From NCBI GenBank assembly GCA_027475525.1, contig JAMWFC010000053.1:1697019-1761018 (forward strand): 64,000 nucleotides of DNA, read 5' to 3'. The translations under genes were made by a program, and so were the position numbers. The stretch is from Macrolepiota albuminosa (taxonomy: Eukaryota; Basidiomycota; Agaricomycetes; Agaricales; Agaricaceae). This document shows, piece by piece, positions 1-11,760 of this stretch (positions are counted from its first letter, which is position 1; the number at the start of each line of letters is the position of its first letter). The notes below the pieces were generated by a model that was given only the letters and a program-made list of their open reading frames with translations, ran no database searches and was not told where the DNA came from.

Positions 1-74
1 AAATAAGAGAATGAATGGAAGGAGAGTGAAGAGATAAGGAGTGAGAAAAGGAAGAAATGAGGAGTCCCCTGACA
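1..74 (+). repeat. 3' end of an LTR (family D)
   Basis: The last bases (ggagagtgaag..., ending in gaggagtcccctgaca) match the end of the solo LTR at 3299-3817 almost base for base. At position 75 the sequence switches abruptly to chromovirus antisense-gene sequence. This is therefore the end of a family-D LTR inserted into that older chromovirus copy; its start lies outside the window. Confidence 0.7.
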
Positions 75-345
75 GGGGGCAGGTACCAAAAGGTTGCTTG
101 GGCCTGCCTCAGGGGATCAACTAGAACCCGCCTCTAGGGCAGGAATATTGTGTTGTTCTGAAAAAAGAAGGTCAGTCGTGACAAGCAAGACAGCGCAGAA
201 ACACTCACATTGCTGAATGAGCATTGCCATGTGCTCATGGTTGAGCTGGTGCTGGTATCTCGCATCCTGGGCCTCCCACACGACCAGGGGAGCAACTTCA
301 TTGGTAGATGGGGGCATTGGAGAATGTGTCAGTGTATGCAATATG
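75..345 (-). pseudogene. N-terminal fragment of the chromovirus antisense gene (left copy)
   Basis: Read on the minus strand, this encodes the same N-terminal region as the antisense genes of the full copies at 21240-22952 and 37955-39646 (shared blocks such as HSP.PP.TNEV and QQCECF). The expected start codon reads ATA instead of ATG, and the gene is cut at 74/75 by the family-D LTR. It shows that at least three chromovirus copies in this window carried the antisense gene. It keeps an arginine codon (CGA) where the copy at 37955 has TGA. Confidence 0.65.
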
Positions 346-472
346 TTGAGTTTGATGGTAAAAAAATTTTTTTCTACATGTCAGGAGGTGAGACAGTTCC
401 CACACTTGACCCCCCAGTGTAACCTACTGACAATGTGCACCTTGGAGGGTCTCAGCGCTTTGAGGGGGGTGA

Positions 473-1200
473 TGTCACAACCCTCTCTACCTGGGACCAC
501 TCTGGGACCCTCCCGCAACCCCATGACACAGCCTCCGCCATCATGACCACCAACACTGCCATCACGCCACACCCCCTGACAGCCCTACATCATGGACCCC
601 AGAACTATATGCCAGCATACTTGCCAATCACCCCAGCTATCATGCATTATGCATCAGTGCTGCCCCTCCGCTCTAATAGATTGTGCGCTCTGCATGCCCA
701 ATCCCTGGTCTACAGTTTCCCCTTTCCGCTGCTGTCCATTCACTTCCAGAACTAATCCAGACATTCCGGAGACCCTCAGGAACCCAGAGTAGTCTCACCA
801 GTACTTAAAGAATAGCTACCTACTTGTCGTACTTTAGTCTTGATATTACATTTGATTGTTTGTGTGCCCTTTGATTGACTGGTATGCACTGACTGGTATG
901 CTTTGACTAGCACACTCAATTTGTTTGCGCGCTCTTAAAATTGGTATGCACTTCACAACTTAAACTTCACTAACCGGGTCCCATCCTAAAACTCCTGGTT
1001 CTCGACTTGACTTTACTCCTCTAATTCTCTTCAACTTTACCTGATTTCCGGACTAAGTCCCTCACCCTGGGAATCCCCTGTTCACATCTTGAACCCTGGA
1101 GCACAGTCCAGAGTTCCAGACATCTGGGTACATGTAGATCAAGTCCACCTTGTAAGGGCGTTGCTTTCTCAGAAAGCCCCCAACTCAGTGGAACCTGACA
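473..1200 (+). repeat. 3' LTR of a left-truncated chromovirus copy
   Basis: Begins TGTCACAACCC and ends GGAACCTGACA, 728 bp. It is a diverged homologue of the LTRs at 13048-13769, 23081-23830, 28236-28970, 37007-37828 and 46890-47647. A G-rich polypurine tract (tgaggggggtga) sits immediately upstream, and the antisense-gene fragment lies before that, as in the complete copies. The tag agtcttgatatta, proposed below as the RNA 5' end, is present near 836. The 5' half of the element is outside the window, so the target duplication cannot be checked. Confidence 0.85.
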
Positions 1201-1206
1201 ATATTT

Positions 1207-2010
1207 AGGCAGGGCACACAGCAGCACTATCAGAAGATGATGATCAACAGGATCTTGGTGACAAGCCTGTACTAGAGCCAGATGCTGAGCCAGAGGACTT
1301 GAACCCAGTTTCCTCACTGTAAGATGAGTATGTTGAGCTAGAGACATACAATAACAAGGATTATACTTATAACATTAAGAGTGATAGTGAGGCATTGTAT
1401 GACTTCACTAATTTCTATATGGACATGGCAAATTTTGATAGGTACAATATACTTATTGATAGCCCCCTTCATGAGGGACAATAAAGTCTAGTTGGACTTT
1501 GTTAATGATCAAGTAATCATTAATGGTTGATGCAGAAGCTGGGATTGGACAAGGTAGATAGATATTTACAACATTTTTGCACAGTGGAGAAGTTTTGTAA
1601 AGAAAACCCCCTCTAATTCATGCAAAACAGTTGGCCTGCAATAGTTGAGGAAGTAGAGGAGTTTAAGGCAGTGCAGGATAGTAATAGACTGCCTGCAGAA
1701 TAAAGATGTGGCCAAAGAAGATCAGATTCAACAAGTATGTACCACATTTAAAGATCATCATATTCACAACTGGATTTCAGTGGAACAAGCTCTCATTTGA
1801 GGATTTTGTGATGGAAATAAAGGAAAAATATCTTGCACAGGACTGAAGAAAGAGCTATATATATGTATCTACTCCACAATTTTTGATCTGACAAAAAAGA
1901 TTTTCTAGAATTTTGCCTGTCAACTACAGAAGCTCAACTCTTTACTTGCTAGCACAGATAGTTATTTTGATTCCAAGATCTAGGATAGATCAAGGTTTTT
2001 CTGTGCAGTG
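1207..2010 (+). pseudogene. Gag-like degenerate coding remnant of element A
   Basis: Short translated blocks of acidic, hydrophilic sequence (for example DEYVELETYNNKDY near 1325) continue between stop codons and frame changes. No zinc knuckle is visible. Its position upstream of the protease remnant suggests Gag, but this is inference from order only. No intact ORF above about 40 codons is credible here. Confidence 0.35.
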
Positions 2011-2011
2011 A

Positions 2012-2530
2012 ACTATGTGTGGGAAAAATGTCTTTAATTTTTGCTGTCATGTGATTTTAGTTCATATTGTTGATGTTTGTTCTAAGGCTGAGGTAAGTGT
2101 GTGGAAAAAATATCTTCAATTTTTGCTATCAGGTAATTTATTAGACTGTTCATATATCTGTGCTTGTATAAGCAGCAGCCTATATCAGTGTAGGAAAAAT
2201 GTCTTCAATTTTTGCTGTCATGTGATTTATTAGACTGCCAGATGCTTGTGTAAGCAATAGCCTGTATCAGTGTAGAAAAAATATCTTCAATTTTTGCTGT
2301 TATGTGATTTATTAGGCTGTTTGTCTATTTAGATGCTTGTATAAGCAGCAGCCTATGTCAGTGTGAGAAAAATGTCTTGATTTTTGCTGTCATATAATTT
2401 ATTAGACTGTTTGTCTATCTACATGCTTGTATAAGCAGCAGCCTGTATCAGTGTGAGAAAAATGTCTTTGATTTTTGCTGTTATATGATTTATTAGACTG
2501 CCAGATGCTTGTATAAGCAATAGTCTGTCC
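2012..2530 (+). repeat. About 80-90-bp minisatellite, six units
   Basis: Six imperfect units begin near 2013, 2098, 2190, 2272, 2360 and 2452. Each opens with tgtg.gaaaaatgtctt and continues with tttttgctgtcatgtgat and gcttgtataagcagcagcct. Units diverge by substitutions and small indels, so the array is old. The gcttgtataagc core is an imperfect inverted repeat. Confidence 0.85.
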
Positions 2531-2542
2531 AGATGCTTGGTA

Positions 2543-2670
2543 AGCAATAGCTTGTATTAGTGTAGAACAATGTCAACAAATAGATCTTGGTCATGCCATG
2601 CTAGCAATAGCTTGTATTAGTGTAGAACAATGTCAACAAATAGATCTTGGTCATGCCATGCTAGCAATGG
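2543..2670 (+). repeat. 60-bp direct repeat, two full units
   Basis: The unit starting agcaatagcttgtattag occurs at 2543 and exactly again at 2603; a partial third begins at 2663. It directly follows the longer minisatellite and shares its agcaatag motif, so it probably arose from it. Confidence 0.9.
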
Positions 2671-2787
2671 CCCATACAAGCAAGTAACAACAGTATGCAT
2701 ACTCAGTTAGAAGCTAAAATAAACCCATTACTAAAACAATTGTACAAGAGCAAGAAACTCAGTGTAAAAAAGAACTTTCAATAATAG

Positions 2788-3060
2788 TTGGAAGTAATTC
2801 AGGTTGTTGACAACACTTGTCATTTCTCAAAAAAACATCAGCATGAAATTGCAGACAAAGCTGTCTGTGCCACTAAAAAATTGTCATTGAATAGTTCTAA
2901 ACAAATCACTTCAACTCAACATACAAACAGTAGATGTAATATGGGCAGATCATTGGCAATGTTGAAAGTGCCTACCCTTACAATAGATGAATATAAACTT
3001 CTTGGAGCAAACAAAGGCTGTTTTAAATGTTGTATTTCATTTGCTGGTCATCTGTTATGA
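2788..3060 (+). pseudogene. Gag C-terminal-like ORF of element A
   Basis: An open stretch of about 90 codons, basic in its middle, ends in KGCFKCCISFAGHLL. The C-x2-C and following H resemble a damaged CCHC zinc knuckle. It precedes the protease remnant once the intervening solo LTR is removed. A role as the nucleocapsid end of Gag is inferred. Confidence 0.4.
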
Positions 3061-3298
3061 GATTGTAAAAAGAGGTTTCTGGGTACTTCAAACTATCAAC
3101 CTGTTACACAGGCCATCATAGATAATCACAAGGCATTACATGTGCAGGCAGAAAAACTATTCCAAGCTGATTGCACTGGTTGCAGTAGTGGCTTTAACCA
3201 CAACTACACTTAACTAGACAGTTGAATCCTCTGCTTCTATCAAAACTATCACTATTGCTGCTTATAAAAAAATACAACAAAAACACTGACTTCAATAC

Positions 3299-3817
3299 TG
3301 TAAGGGTGACTTCTAGAGGCTGTGGCTTAGTCACACAGCTGACAGAGGGAGATCCAAAGTGTATTAGAGTATGTACTGACAATATCATAATAACTACTCA
3401 CTTGGCAGAGGGAGATTCAAAGAGAACAAGTCTAGGGATTCCCTATGCCAGGATGGACACTTCTGGGGCTTCTGAAGTGTAGAAAACAACTATACAGTAC
3501 AATAAAACCTTAAAAACTCAAAAATTGACTAACCAAACAACTGTGCAAACAAGGCAGGAAAATTCTGGACTTTAAAAGTCAGAAAGACAAACTCTGGCTT
3601 ATATAAGCAGTCTGGAAGCAGTGCTGAAGGGCCCGCACTTGTCTGAATAATAGCTAAAGAACCAGAGCACCTCAAAGGTTGAGAATAGTACTAACAGATA
3701 GTGTTGAGAGAATAGAAACAGCAAAATAAAAGAATGATAGAAGAAATAAGAAAATAAATAAAAGGAGAGTGAAGGAATAAGGAGTGAAAGAAGGAAGAAA
3801 TGAGGAGTCCCCTGACA
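3299..3817 (+). repeat. Solo LTR of family D inside element A
   Basis: Begins TGTAAGGGTGAC and ends AGTCCCCTGACA, 519 bp. It is flanked by a perfect 5-bp target duplication AATAC (3294-3298 and 3818-3822). The last 60 bp match 1-74. TG...CA ends plus the duplication show an integrated LTR whose internal region was lost by recombination. The open frames inside it are not considered genes. Confidence 0.9.
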
Positions 3818-3880
3818 AATACTACTGACAACTTGGTGAGCTATGCTCTGTTGTTTTTGTCCCATTTTGTCTAGAATATC

Positions 3881-4102
3881 ATGGTCAATAGACCTAATGT
3901 TGCCATGCCCATAACTGTCTCTACATTGATTGATTCAGGCTCACATCTTGTGCTTATTGATTCAGCTTTAGTGAACTATCTGGGACTCCATTGCTGTTTG
4001 TTGCATAGACCATTAAGTATAGATGTAGCCATGAATATCAAAGAGAAGCAAGGCACAACACTCATAGAATACTGTAAAATTTCTGTTGCATCCTTCAATT
4101 AG
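3881..4102 (+). pseudogene. Retropepsin-like protease remnant of element A
   Basis: The translation holds a hydrophobic stretch followed by TLIDSGSHLVLID. This is the aspartyl-protease active-site pattern (D-S-G, with S in place of the usual A or T), followed by a hydrophobic flap-like segment. The open frame is only 73 codons and ends before the second conserved hydrophobic-hydrophobic-G motif. It lies between the Gag-like and RT remnants as expected. Confidence 0.65.
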
Positions 4103-4434
4103 CATTGGACATTTTGCAGCTTACAGGCTGTTGTTGCACCAAAATTGTGTGTTCCAATGATCTTAAGACTCTTTTTCTTGAAATCAAATTCAATTGTAAT
4201 AAATGTAGAAGCTGGTACAATAATGCACAAACATATCTTGAGACATGTTAGCAGAAATCCAACTTAAAAATGCAAATCAACTGATAAAAACATGTTCTTA
4301 CCAATGCTCTTATAAATATTGCAAGGCCTGGAAGGCACTCATTGAGGAATACTTGACAGCAGAACATATTTGACCGTCATCTTCTGCCTTTATATTATTG
4401 GCATTTATTATATCAAAAGCTGATCCGATAGCAT

Positions 4435-4858
4435 CTCCACAGTAGGTAAATAATTTCAGAAAACTAAATGAATGCCACCACTATACCAGACAATTATCCA
4501 TTACTCCTGGTTGATGACATCCTCAGAGATTGCACCAAAAGGAAGATTTTTGCCATAATTGATTTGATAAACACATTTTTGATGGTGCTATTTCAATGTG
4601 TCTGACAAAAAAAAATGTCACCTGTACCAGACTAAAATCAATTTCTTGGGGCATCATATTTCAGCACAAGAAATGGAAGCAGATGCCTCTAAAGTAGACC
4701 AGATACTTGATTGGCCAACTTCCACATCAGCTAAGGAAGTTCATTTGTTTCTGGGACTGGTGAGGTACATTGCTGTCTTTTTACCATGCCTTGCCAGATA
4801 CACAGGTGTCCTCTATGATCTGACCACACATGACTGCAATATTCTGTTCTCTTACTAG
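4435..4858 (+). pseudogene. Reverse transcriptase remnant of element A
   Basis: Fragments typical of Ty3/gypsy RT are visible: PDNYPLLLVDDILRDC followed by FAIIDLINTF (fingers and palm start). After a deletion the thumb/connection segment KINFLGHHISAQ and KEVHLFLGLVRYI follows. The catalytic YxDD block is missing, so this RT cannot be active. Several frame changes separate the pieces. Confidence 0.8.
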
Positions 4859-4900
4859 TCTTTGCAGCATTAATGAGTATTCAACACAATCAAAGAAATC

Positions 4901-5437
4901 ATGATTTTGCAAGAGTGTTTGACTACAATCAATCATTCTGATATGTCAAAAATGATTTTCATAACAACAGACACCAGCAATTTATGCTCAGAGGCAGTCA
5001 TATCCTGTGAAAAAACCTGGAATCATGCACAGCCAGTTGTGTTTGAAAGTCAGACCTTCAAGGGTCTGGGACTGAACTACCTGGTATATGAAGAGGAGTT
5101 GTTAGCCATAGTACAGGCCTTAAAGAAGTGGCAATCTGAGTTGTTTGGATCTTAGTTCATTGTCTATACCAATCATAAGACACTGCTCAATTTTAATCAC
5201 CAATGCGATTTTTCCCAGTGTCAAGCCAGATAAATGGAATTCCTCTTACAATTCAACTGCAAATTGGTATACATGAAACAAGAGGACAACATGGTGGCTG
5301 ATGCCCTCTCAAGGCTGCTGCACAACCTGCTGGACCCATTGACATCATGTCAACATGCCTCAACAATCACTTTTATGTATGTGCACAATGACAATATGAT
5401 CACAGTGTGCATCAGTGCTATATTGCCAGTGAGTTGA
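4901..5437 (+). pseudogene. RNase H remnant of element A
   Basis: Blocks match retroelement RNase H: ITTDTSNLCSEAVIS (the usual first catalytic D context), LNYLVYEEELLAIVQALKKW with the E of the ELLA motif, IVYTNHKTLL (normally TDHK, here N), and MVADALSRL at the end. In-frame stops separate the pieces at about 5155 and 5231. Confidence 0.8.
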
Positions 5438-5630
5438 GACTCACTGTTTTCAACAGCCATCTCATTATATAGGACACTGTCCCCTCTGCCAGTCACTGCA
5501 ACAGCCCCAATTGAACTGATAATTAAACTTAATGAAATGACTATTACAGAGATTAAAGCTAGTTATGTGGTGGACCTGTGATGCAATAATTTGATTGAAG
5601 CAGCACAGGGGATGTTGATGTTGTCTTGCT

Positions 5631-6880
5631 ATGATGGATTATAGTTTCTGGATTCTCAGATGGAAAAGTGTTTTAGAGAAAATTTTCTATCTTGCACATG
5701 ATTTTCTCAGTCACTTTGGATTTTATAAAGCATACAAAGCCCTTCAATATTTGTATTACTGGCTAAAAATGCAATGGGATCTAGAATCAGTATACATTCC
5801 CATATGCCATAATTGTCAACACCTAAAAGCTTCAATAACAAAACCAATGGGCCCGTATTGTTTCTCTACCAGAAGATAACAATTACAACTGCATACTTTT
5901 TATCATGGACAAATTGCATTCTAACATCTACATTATTCCTACACAGACAGATTTCATGGCAATAGAGCTAGCAGAGTTATTTTTTGAGCATTGGTATTGT
6001 GAAAATAGCTTGTTAACAAGCATTGTTGACAACCAAGATAAAATGTTTGTATCTAGATTCTAAAAGCACCATTATTAATAAAAATTGATATACTGATGTT
6101 GACTGCATACCATCTGCAGAGAGATAGGATAAGTAAACAATCAAATAAAACTATTAATCAAGCCCTACATTTTCATGTCAATTGCAACCAACAGAGTTAG
6201 TGATGTGTATTGTCTTGCATCATATTTAACATTATAAACGTAGTTAGTAAGTCCACAGGTTTCTCACTCTTTCAATTGCAAATAGACTACACACTGCACA
6301 TTATGTCCCTCTCTAATGATGCCAGATAAGGTTTGTGATGAGGACAAGGCAACGGCCAGGACAATTATTAAATGTTTACAGGTGGACATGGCAACAGCAC
6401 AGAATAATTTAGCACAAGCAAAAGTACAACAAGTAGCTTAAGCAAACACTTTAAGGCAAGATAATTTTTTATTTGACATTGGATAATGTGTACTTGTATC
6501 AACAAAGGACAACTATAATTTGTACAAAAAGAAAGATAAACAACAAGTGGCAAAGCTAATGCCTAGATACAATAGTCTATACCATGTAATAGTGGTTTAC
6601 AGGACATTTTTGAATGTAATGGTCTTTGTTCCTCACTGCAACAATTTTGTATAGTATCACAAATTGAAACTCCCTGTTCCTATTGCAAGGAAAGCTGGAA
6701 TCTCCTCTAGTATTTGCACCAGATATGAACTGCAACAAATTTTATGTAGAAAAAATTGTGGCTTCAAGACAGCAAAGATGTGGCCAGCAATACCTGGTCT
6801 GTTATGTGAGGTTCAGGCCAGAGCACAACAAATGGCTACTAGGTAAAAAACTTAAACACAATGCAGCATTAGATATCTAA
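5631..6880 (+). pseudogene. Integrase remnant of element A
   Basis: The zinc-binding region is visible (AHDFLSHFGFYKAYKAL ... ICHNCQHLK, an H-x3-4-H and C-x2-C arrangement). Core pieces follow: TDFMAIELAELFFEHW, SIVDNQDKMFVSRF and MLTAYHLQ. After many stops, a C-terminal-like segment occurs near 6664-6880 (CGQQYLVCYVRFRPEHNKW, reminiscent of a chromo-like fold; this identification is weak). The catalytic triad cannot be reconstructed. Confidence 0.7.
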
Positions 6881-7247
6881 TTGGCAGAAAAAGGTCAGGA
6901 TTGATGTACTGTTCATTTTTACCATGTTTCTGCTGCCAGTAGCTTTTTCTACTGAATTTTTAATGCATCTGCATAAGCAGTTTTTTATGTACTTACACTG
7001 GATACCTTTTTTCTTTTTATTATTGACAATTTTTTTGAGTAGGGAGAGATATAATCCTGGTTGATTATAACTACTTACATCATATACAATAGACACAACA
7101 GAACTTTAACAAGCTGGATAAAAGCCAGCTTGTCATAGAATACTGATGGATTTTCTAGTTCCTTTTTTTTTCTCCTTCTCTTTCTTTTTTTTTCTCTCTT
7201 AGATTTCTCTTGAGACTATACCCTTGTGTTAGCAGAATATAATGTGG

Positions 7248-8171
7248 TAATGGGACCTCATACAGAATCAGCACATCAATGGCAGGCTACGGCAACACAG
7301 CACTGGCTTAAGATATCTTAGCGTGCGCTAATTAACTAATTTTGATGATATTTGATGGCCATGCACGGCAAGAAATAGATCTGATCAATGATAGCGCTGA
7401 TGGCAGACAGAATAGCAACTGACAGATGGCATCAGTCACTGATGACAGCGCTTAGAAAGAAGACTGATGATCTATCAAAAACTGGTGGACAGCTTGGCAT
7501 TTGACCTTGGTGTCTGACATCGCTTAGCACCTCGATTTGGCGCTTGACGTCGCTTAGTATTTTGGACAGACAGAAGATTGATGGATTGATAGTTTAACAT
7601 CACAATCTGCTGCCTGGCATTGCTAAGTGTCTTGAATGGACAGTAGAGATCTGAAACCGTTGGAGCCACCCCTATAAAACTTTCTAGTTTGCTGCACTTT
7701 GGTGTTATTAGTCACTTGGTGATGGTGAACTCTTTGTAGTATAAAAGTACTTACCAACTTGTACATAGGAATCAGAACAGAGTTTTCTGCTCCACTTACA
7801 GTCTCTCTTACAGTCTAAGTCTTATTTATGGTCGGCAACATCGAAGTCATCGGCAGTTGCAGACTATTGCTAGCCAACAACATTCTTACACCTTGCAGCT
7901 ATGGCAGGCATTAACGTTGCTTAGACTTTGCTAAGCTTCCCATGTTCTTGCCACTCACATTGCCATGTTCACTTACCGCTTCTTCCATAGGCGCTTATAC
8001 CTTAGCGCTTGACACTTGCCGACCCCCTTCCTGACTTTATCTTATTTTATAGGCACGTTCTCTGGGACCTGCCCAGGACTCCCCTCATCACTTTTAGTGC
8101 ACCCAATGCAAGCTTTTGGCATGGTAACACTATTACTACATTTGTTACTAACCAAATTTTGGGCATCATCA
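7248..8171 (+). repeat. 5' LTR of element B
   Basis: It aligns along its whole length with 30224-31150: both start near gggacc.catacag, share ggcaggctacggcaac, and end in tcatca. It is 924 bp. The outer TG is degraded to TA here. Divergence is mostly transitions. ORFs reading through this LTR are not considered genes. Confidence 0.9.
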
Positions 8172-9595
8172 AATTGGAGCCCACTGCGAGGGTTCTTCAG
8201 AGCAGAATTCTGCCAGAAACCTGTCTTCAGCATAAGCGCTGTCTGCTAGAGCAGTCAGCAGAAGGCATAGCCCCTTCTCACTCATCAACTCCACAACCAC
8301 CTGGTGCCTTACCAGGTCTCTCTCTCACACAGGAACTACAGAACGCCACTGTAAATGAATTTCCTGATCTCTTCCAGCGTTCTCTTGATTTTAGCGCTGA
8401 CAACCTCTTAGCATTGCCGCTGATGATGCCAACTGTGGTTGGGTGTGCTGGATGTATACGCAGTACAACGCCGTCTCCAGTGCTTGGCATGCGTAGTTAT
8501 GAGGAGTCCTGACAGAGTCCCAGTGTGCTCGAGCAAAGGTGATAAAACGATGCGCTAGAGAATAGCGTCTTGCGTGCTACCTGGCAAACGGTAAGTGTCG
8601 TAGTTTACACAAAGATATAGAAGAAAAGGCGAGTAGCACAGCATAGTGTGCCTGTAGGTGGCACCATAAACGACAAAGACGGGATAAACGAGGCTAGCAC
8701 CCAACTTAGTGACAAAGTTTGAGCGAGCTAGCGCGATTTGAACGCTAAGGGTAACTTGGATGCTCAAAAGGTTACCATTCGTTAGCTATGTACATTCCAA
8801 GTAGCTATCTTTTATACTATGCGCTATTATATTTTTAAAATGAGTCCATTAGCGGCGCTATCAATTAGCGCCTCTCCTTGTGGTTGTAGCTAATGGCAAC
8901 CTGTCAACGGCGACCAGTACACATAGGGCAACGGCGACCAAGGGTGTTATAGCCCATTGGCCATGGCGACTCCAAACTGACTTAAACTTTTGTAGGAATC
9001 TGCTCACTTTTTAGTGTAATTCCAATTGGCCAGGCCTTTGGCGGGGTATGGTCGGAAAATCCTCAACAGATGCCGTGAGTTCTGCTGCCGGCGCTAAATC
9101 TAGTATCAATTTTTGATGAATAGAATGTCAGGCTAGAGTATATCCTGTTCTGTCGCTGTTGATTCTTTAGACTTCTGATTAAAGTGCCTTGTCCAATGGC
9201 AGCGCCTAATGCTAACCCCTTTATGGAACTGATCAGGGTTTGGTCAAAGTCATGTCCCCGCCGTCTTGCTAGCACCCAGAGTCCCTGGTCTCCTAATCCT
9301 CCAAGGTCAATAAATGGTATATGCTGAAGGCCTGGTCATAGTAGTTAAGACTGATAACCAGCGCCTATAATTGAGCACCAAGATCCATGGTTTCCTGTGT
9401 CCAAAAAGATCGCTAGGGTCTCGAGTATAGCCTGTGTCTGTAGACCTGTAGTATACCCCTTGATGTGCTCAGTCCGAGTAGAAGCCTATCACCGCTTGCC
9501 GTACCACAACCCATTACCCCCACTACTCCTTTAATACCTCTTTCTTAACTTGTTATTTCTCTTACCCCATCGCCAATTCTTGGAACCCCTTCCCC
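8172..9595 (+). other. Leader of element B with primer-binding site
   Basis: Three bases after the LTR, TGGAGCCCACTGCGAGG (from 8175) begins with TGG, as expected for a primer-binding site complementary to a tRNA 3' end (CCA). The following 1.4 kb has no convincing long ORF before the Gag start at 9630. This is a tRNA-type primer site, unlike the self-priming signal of the chromovirus copies. Confidence 0.5.
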
Positions 9596-9629
9596 ATGTC
9601 CGCTAACCAAACTCGGCACCACAGTTACT

Positions 9630-11081
9630 ATGGAACAATCAGTTCAGTGCATGCCGCCTCGCAATCACTTCTCAGCACCAAAATGGGACGAGTCCAAGCC
9701 ATGGAAGCTCTCTCAGTATTTCAAAGAATTAGAGTATTTATTCAGGGATTGTGGAATTACCAACCACATGCAGATGAAGGAATACGCAGCAAGATATGTG
9801 TCATATAACACAGCAGAGACATGGACAGATCTTGCCAAGTTTGCTGCCTTTGTTCCTGCTGCACCACCAGTTCCAGCCCAAGGCACCTCATATGAAGGCT
9901 GGCAGGTGGCAGTGATTCAGTTGTACCCTGGCACTGAGAAGGCTACCTGATACACAGTAAACAAGTTGCAGAAACTAGTACAGGAATCTTTTGACAACAG
10001 CACATCTTTGCTTGGCATGTTCTCTATGTATTACCATGAGTTCCAGAAGATCGCTAGATGGCTTTTGCAAAACGGCAAGCTTTATATTAATGAGAAACAT
10101 CATCTATTCCAACAGGGTATTCCAACTTCACTTTGGACTCGCATTGCTCATTGCCTAGAAATTGTCCAGCAGGCCCATCATCCAGAGAAGCCATATAACA
10201 TTGCCAACGTCTTTGAAGCCAGCAAATGGGTTCTCAAGGGTATAGACACTGGCGTTGGTATACAACATGCTAGGACAAGCCCACTCCCTGAGCAAACCAA
10301 CGGTATTATTCCGATCCTGCCTCTTATTGCCAACTTCATTAAAAAAGAGGATCTCAACGCTGCTGTTACTGCTGCTGTTGCTTCTGCCATGACCCGCATT
10401 GAAACTATGATCACAACCAACCTCACTGCTAACTGACCCACTAATGTACCTGCACCTGGCCTTTGCCACTTCTGTGGGGAAATTGGCCATACAGTGACTA
10501 CAGGACGCTGTGCCACTTTAGAAAATTATATTCGGCAAGAAAGAATTCAAAGGGCTATTGATGGCAAGATAGTTCTAATCACTGGCACCACCATTCCCAA
10601 CTACCCGGACAAGAAGTCTTTCCAGGAGCAAGTTGATGAATGGCATAGGTGCAATCCAGGGCAAATTGTTACAGGCATGCTTTTTGGCAACGCCAACTCC
10701 GACCCTGAGCAGGTGACTCAACAGCAAATAATTCACAAGGTCTTACACTTCGACAGCGTTGGTGACTATCCTACTTTCTTGTGGGAAGAATGTATTGCTA
10801 AGCTACATAAGGAATTGAATTCACTTAAGAATCAGGTTTTTGATGGGGTTGAAGTTAAGCAGCCTAAACAACCTCTCAAAGGATATAAGCCAATACCTCC
10901 CGCTAGCAAGTTACCAACTCCTGCCCCTGCCACACCTCCAGCTACAACCTTAGAACCATCCTCATCCTCTGCCACTGACGTGCTTGTGGGAACATGTAAG
11001 TTCTGGGGACTATTTGATTTAACTACTTTGTGCCTTAGTACTTTTAAGTTTTTATATAAAAGGTGTGTATTGCTTGTGTAA
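9630..11081 (+). pseudogene. Gag of element B
   Basis: One reading frame runs from the ATG at 9630 to about 11000, broken only by two TGA stops (at 9948 and 10434). The first falls where a CGA arginine codon would fit. The N-terminal third resembles Ty3/gypsy capsid (KWDESKPWKLSQYFKELE, a basidiomycete Gag pattern). A CCHC-like knuckle, CHFCGEIGHTVTTGRC (spacing C2C4H6C, longer than the usual C2C4H4C), lies near 10464. A Q/P-rich tail follows. The knuckle is followed by the block typical of this family (YPDKKSFQEQVDEWHR). Confidence 0.75.
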
Positions 11082-11760
11082 GGTGCTTCTATACAGTGTA
11101 TCTGAAGTCTTAGAAACTTCCAATGTTGACCTAAGGTATCCACTCCTGGAGATCCTGAGTCAGACCAAAGGTTGCTTTTTTTTCCTTCTCTTCTCTTCTC
11201 TTTTTTTTATATTTGTTCCCTGGTGCACAGACCATCTTGTCAGGTGACTTGCACAGATGTTATTTCTTGATGGTGTGTAACATGTGACATGTGACCATTC
11301 TGTTCCCTTCCTCCCTATTGCTGGCTGCTTATCTGCTTCCTATCTCTAGGTTTTTACCCATATTTCCATGCCTATTGCTGGCTGCTTATCTGCTTCCTAT
11401 CTCTAGGTTTTTACCCATATTTCCATGCCTTAGTCTCCAGCTGCTGCTTCTCAGAGAGGGTTCCCCTGTCTCCCTACTGCTCTAGCCAATTTATATTTAG
11501 TTCTAGACAGTTTTGGCTTCTGGTATCTCCTCTCTAGACTGTTTCTATATCTCCTTTTGTGTGCTGTTGGAATTGCCAAATGCTAATTAAATTGTTCTAT
11601 GCCCAATTATGTACATAAAGAGAGAGAGCTTGTTAACTTTATGTAAGCACCCTTCTCATATCACTGTACCTTGCTGCTCCTGCTGCCCCTTTTCTCCTTA
11701 TTCTGTATTGCTCTTTTATCTGTACACCATCTCGTCTCTTCCATACACCGTATCACTGCT
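11082..11760 (+). other. Non-coding, pyrimidine-rich spacer in element B with a 57-bp direct repeat
   Basis: No credible coding here; the hydrophobic ORFs are translations of T/C-rich sequence. A 57-bp unit starting cctattgctggctgc is repeated exactly at 11314 and 11371. A gtaagt near 10997 and an ag near 11760 could mark a long intron between Gag and Pol, but an unrecognised insertion is equally possible. Confidence 0.4.

Larger units (their letters stand above)
1201..7247 (+). mobile_element. Degenerate Ty3/gypsy element A
   Basis: Remnants occur in the order Gag-like, protease, reverse transcriptase, RNase H, integrase, all on the plus strand, which is the Ty3/gypsy order. Every domain carries stops, frameshifts or deletions. 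No terminal LTR pair of its own was recognised. A solo LTR (3299-3817) and a minisatellite (2012-2530) interrupt it. The stretch 7100-7247 is A/T- and CT-rich, with no recognisable coding. Element B abuts it at 7248. Confidence 0.75.

Noticed and set aside
2012..2530. Possible CRISPR-like repeat array
   Set aside because: Units are 80-90 bp, diverged throughout, without regular unique spacers, and in a fungal genome. It is a minisatellite.
8009..8512. 167-codon ORF on the plus strand
   Set aside because: It starts inside the 5' LTR of element B and runs across the LTR/PBS boundary; composition is that of the LTR and no domain is visible.
10832..11143. Opposite-strand ORFs over Gag of element B
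   Set aside because: They mirror Gag codon structure in the other frame and have no conserved motif.
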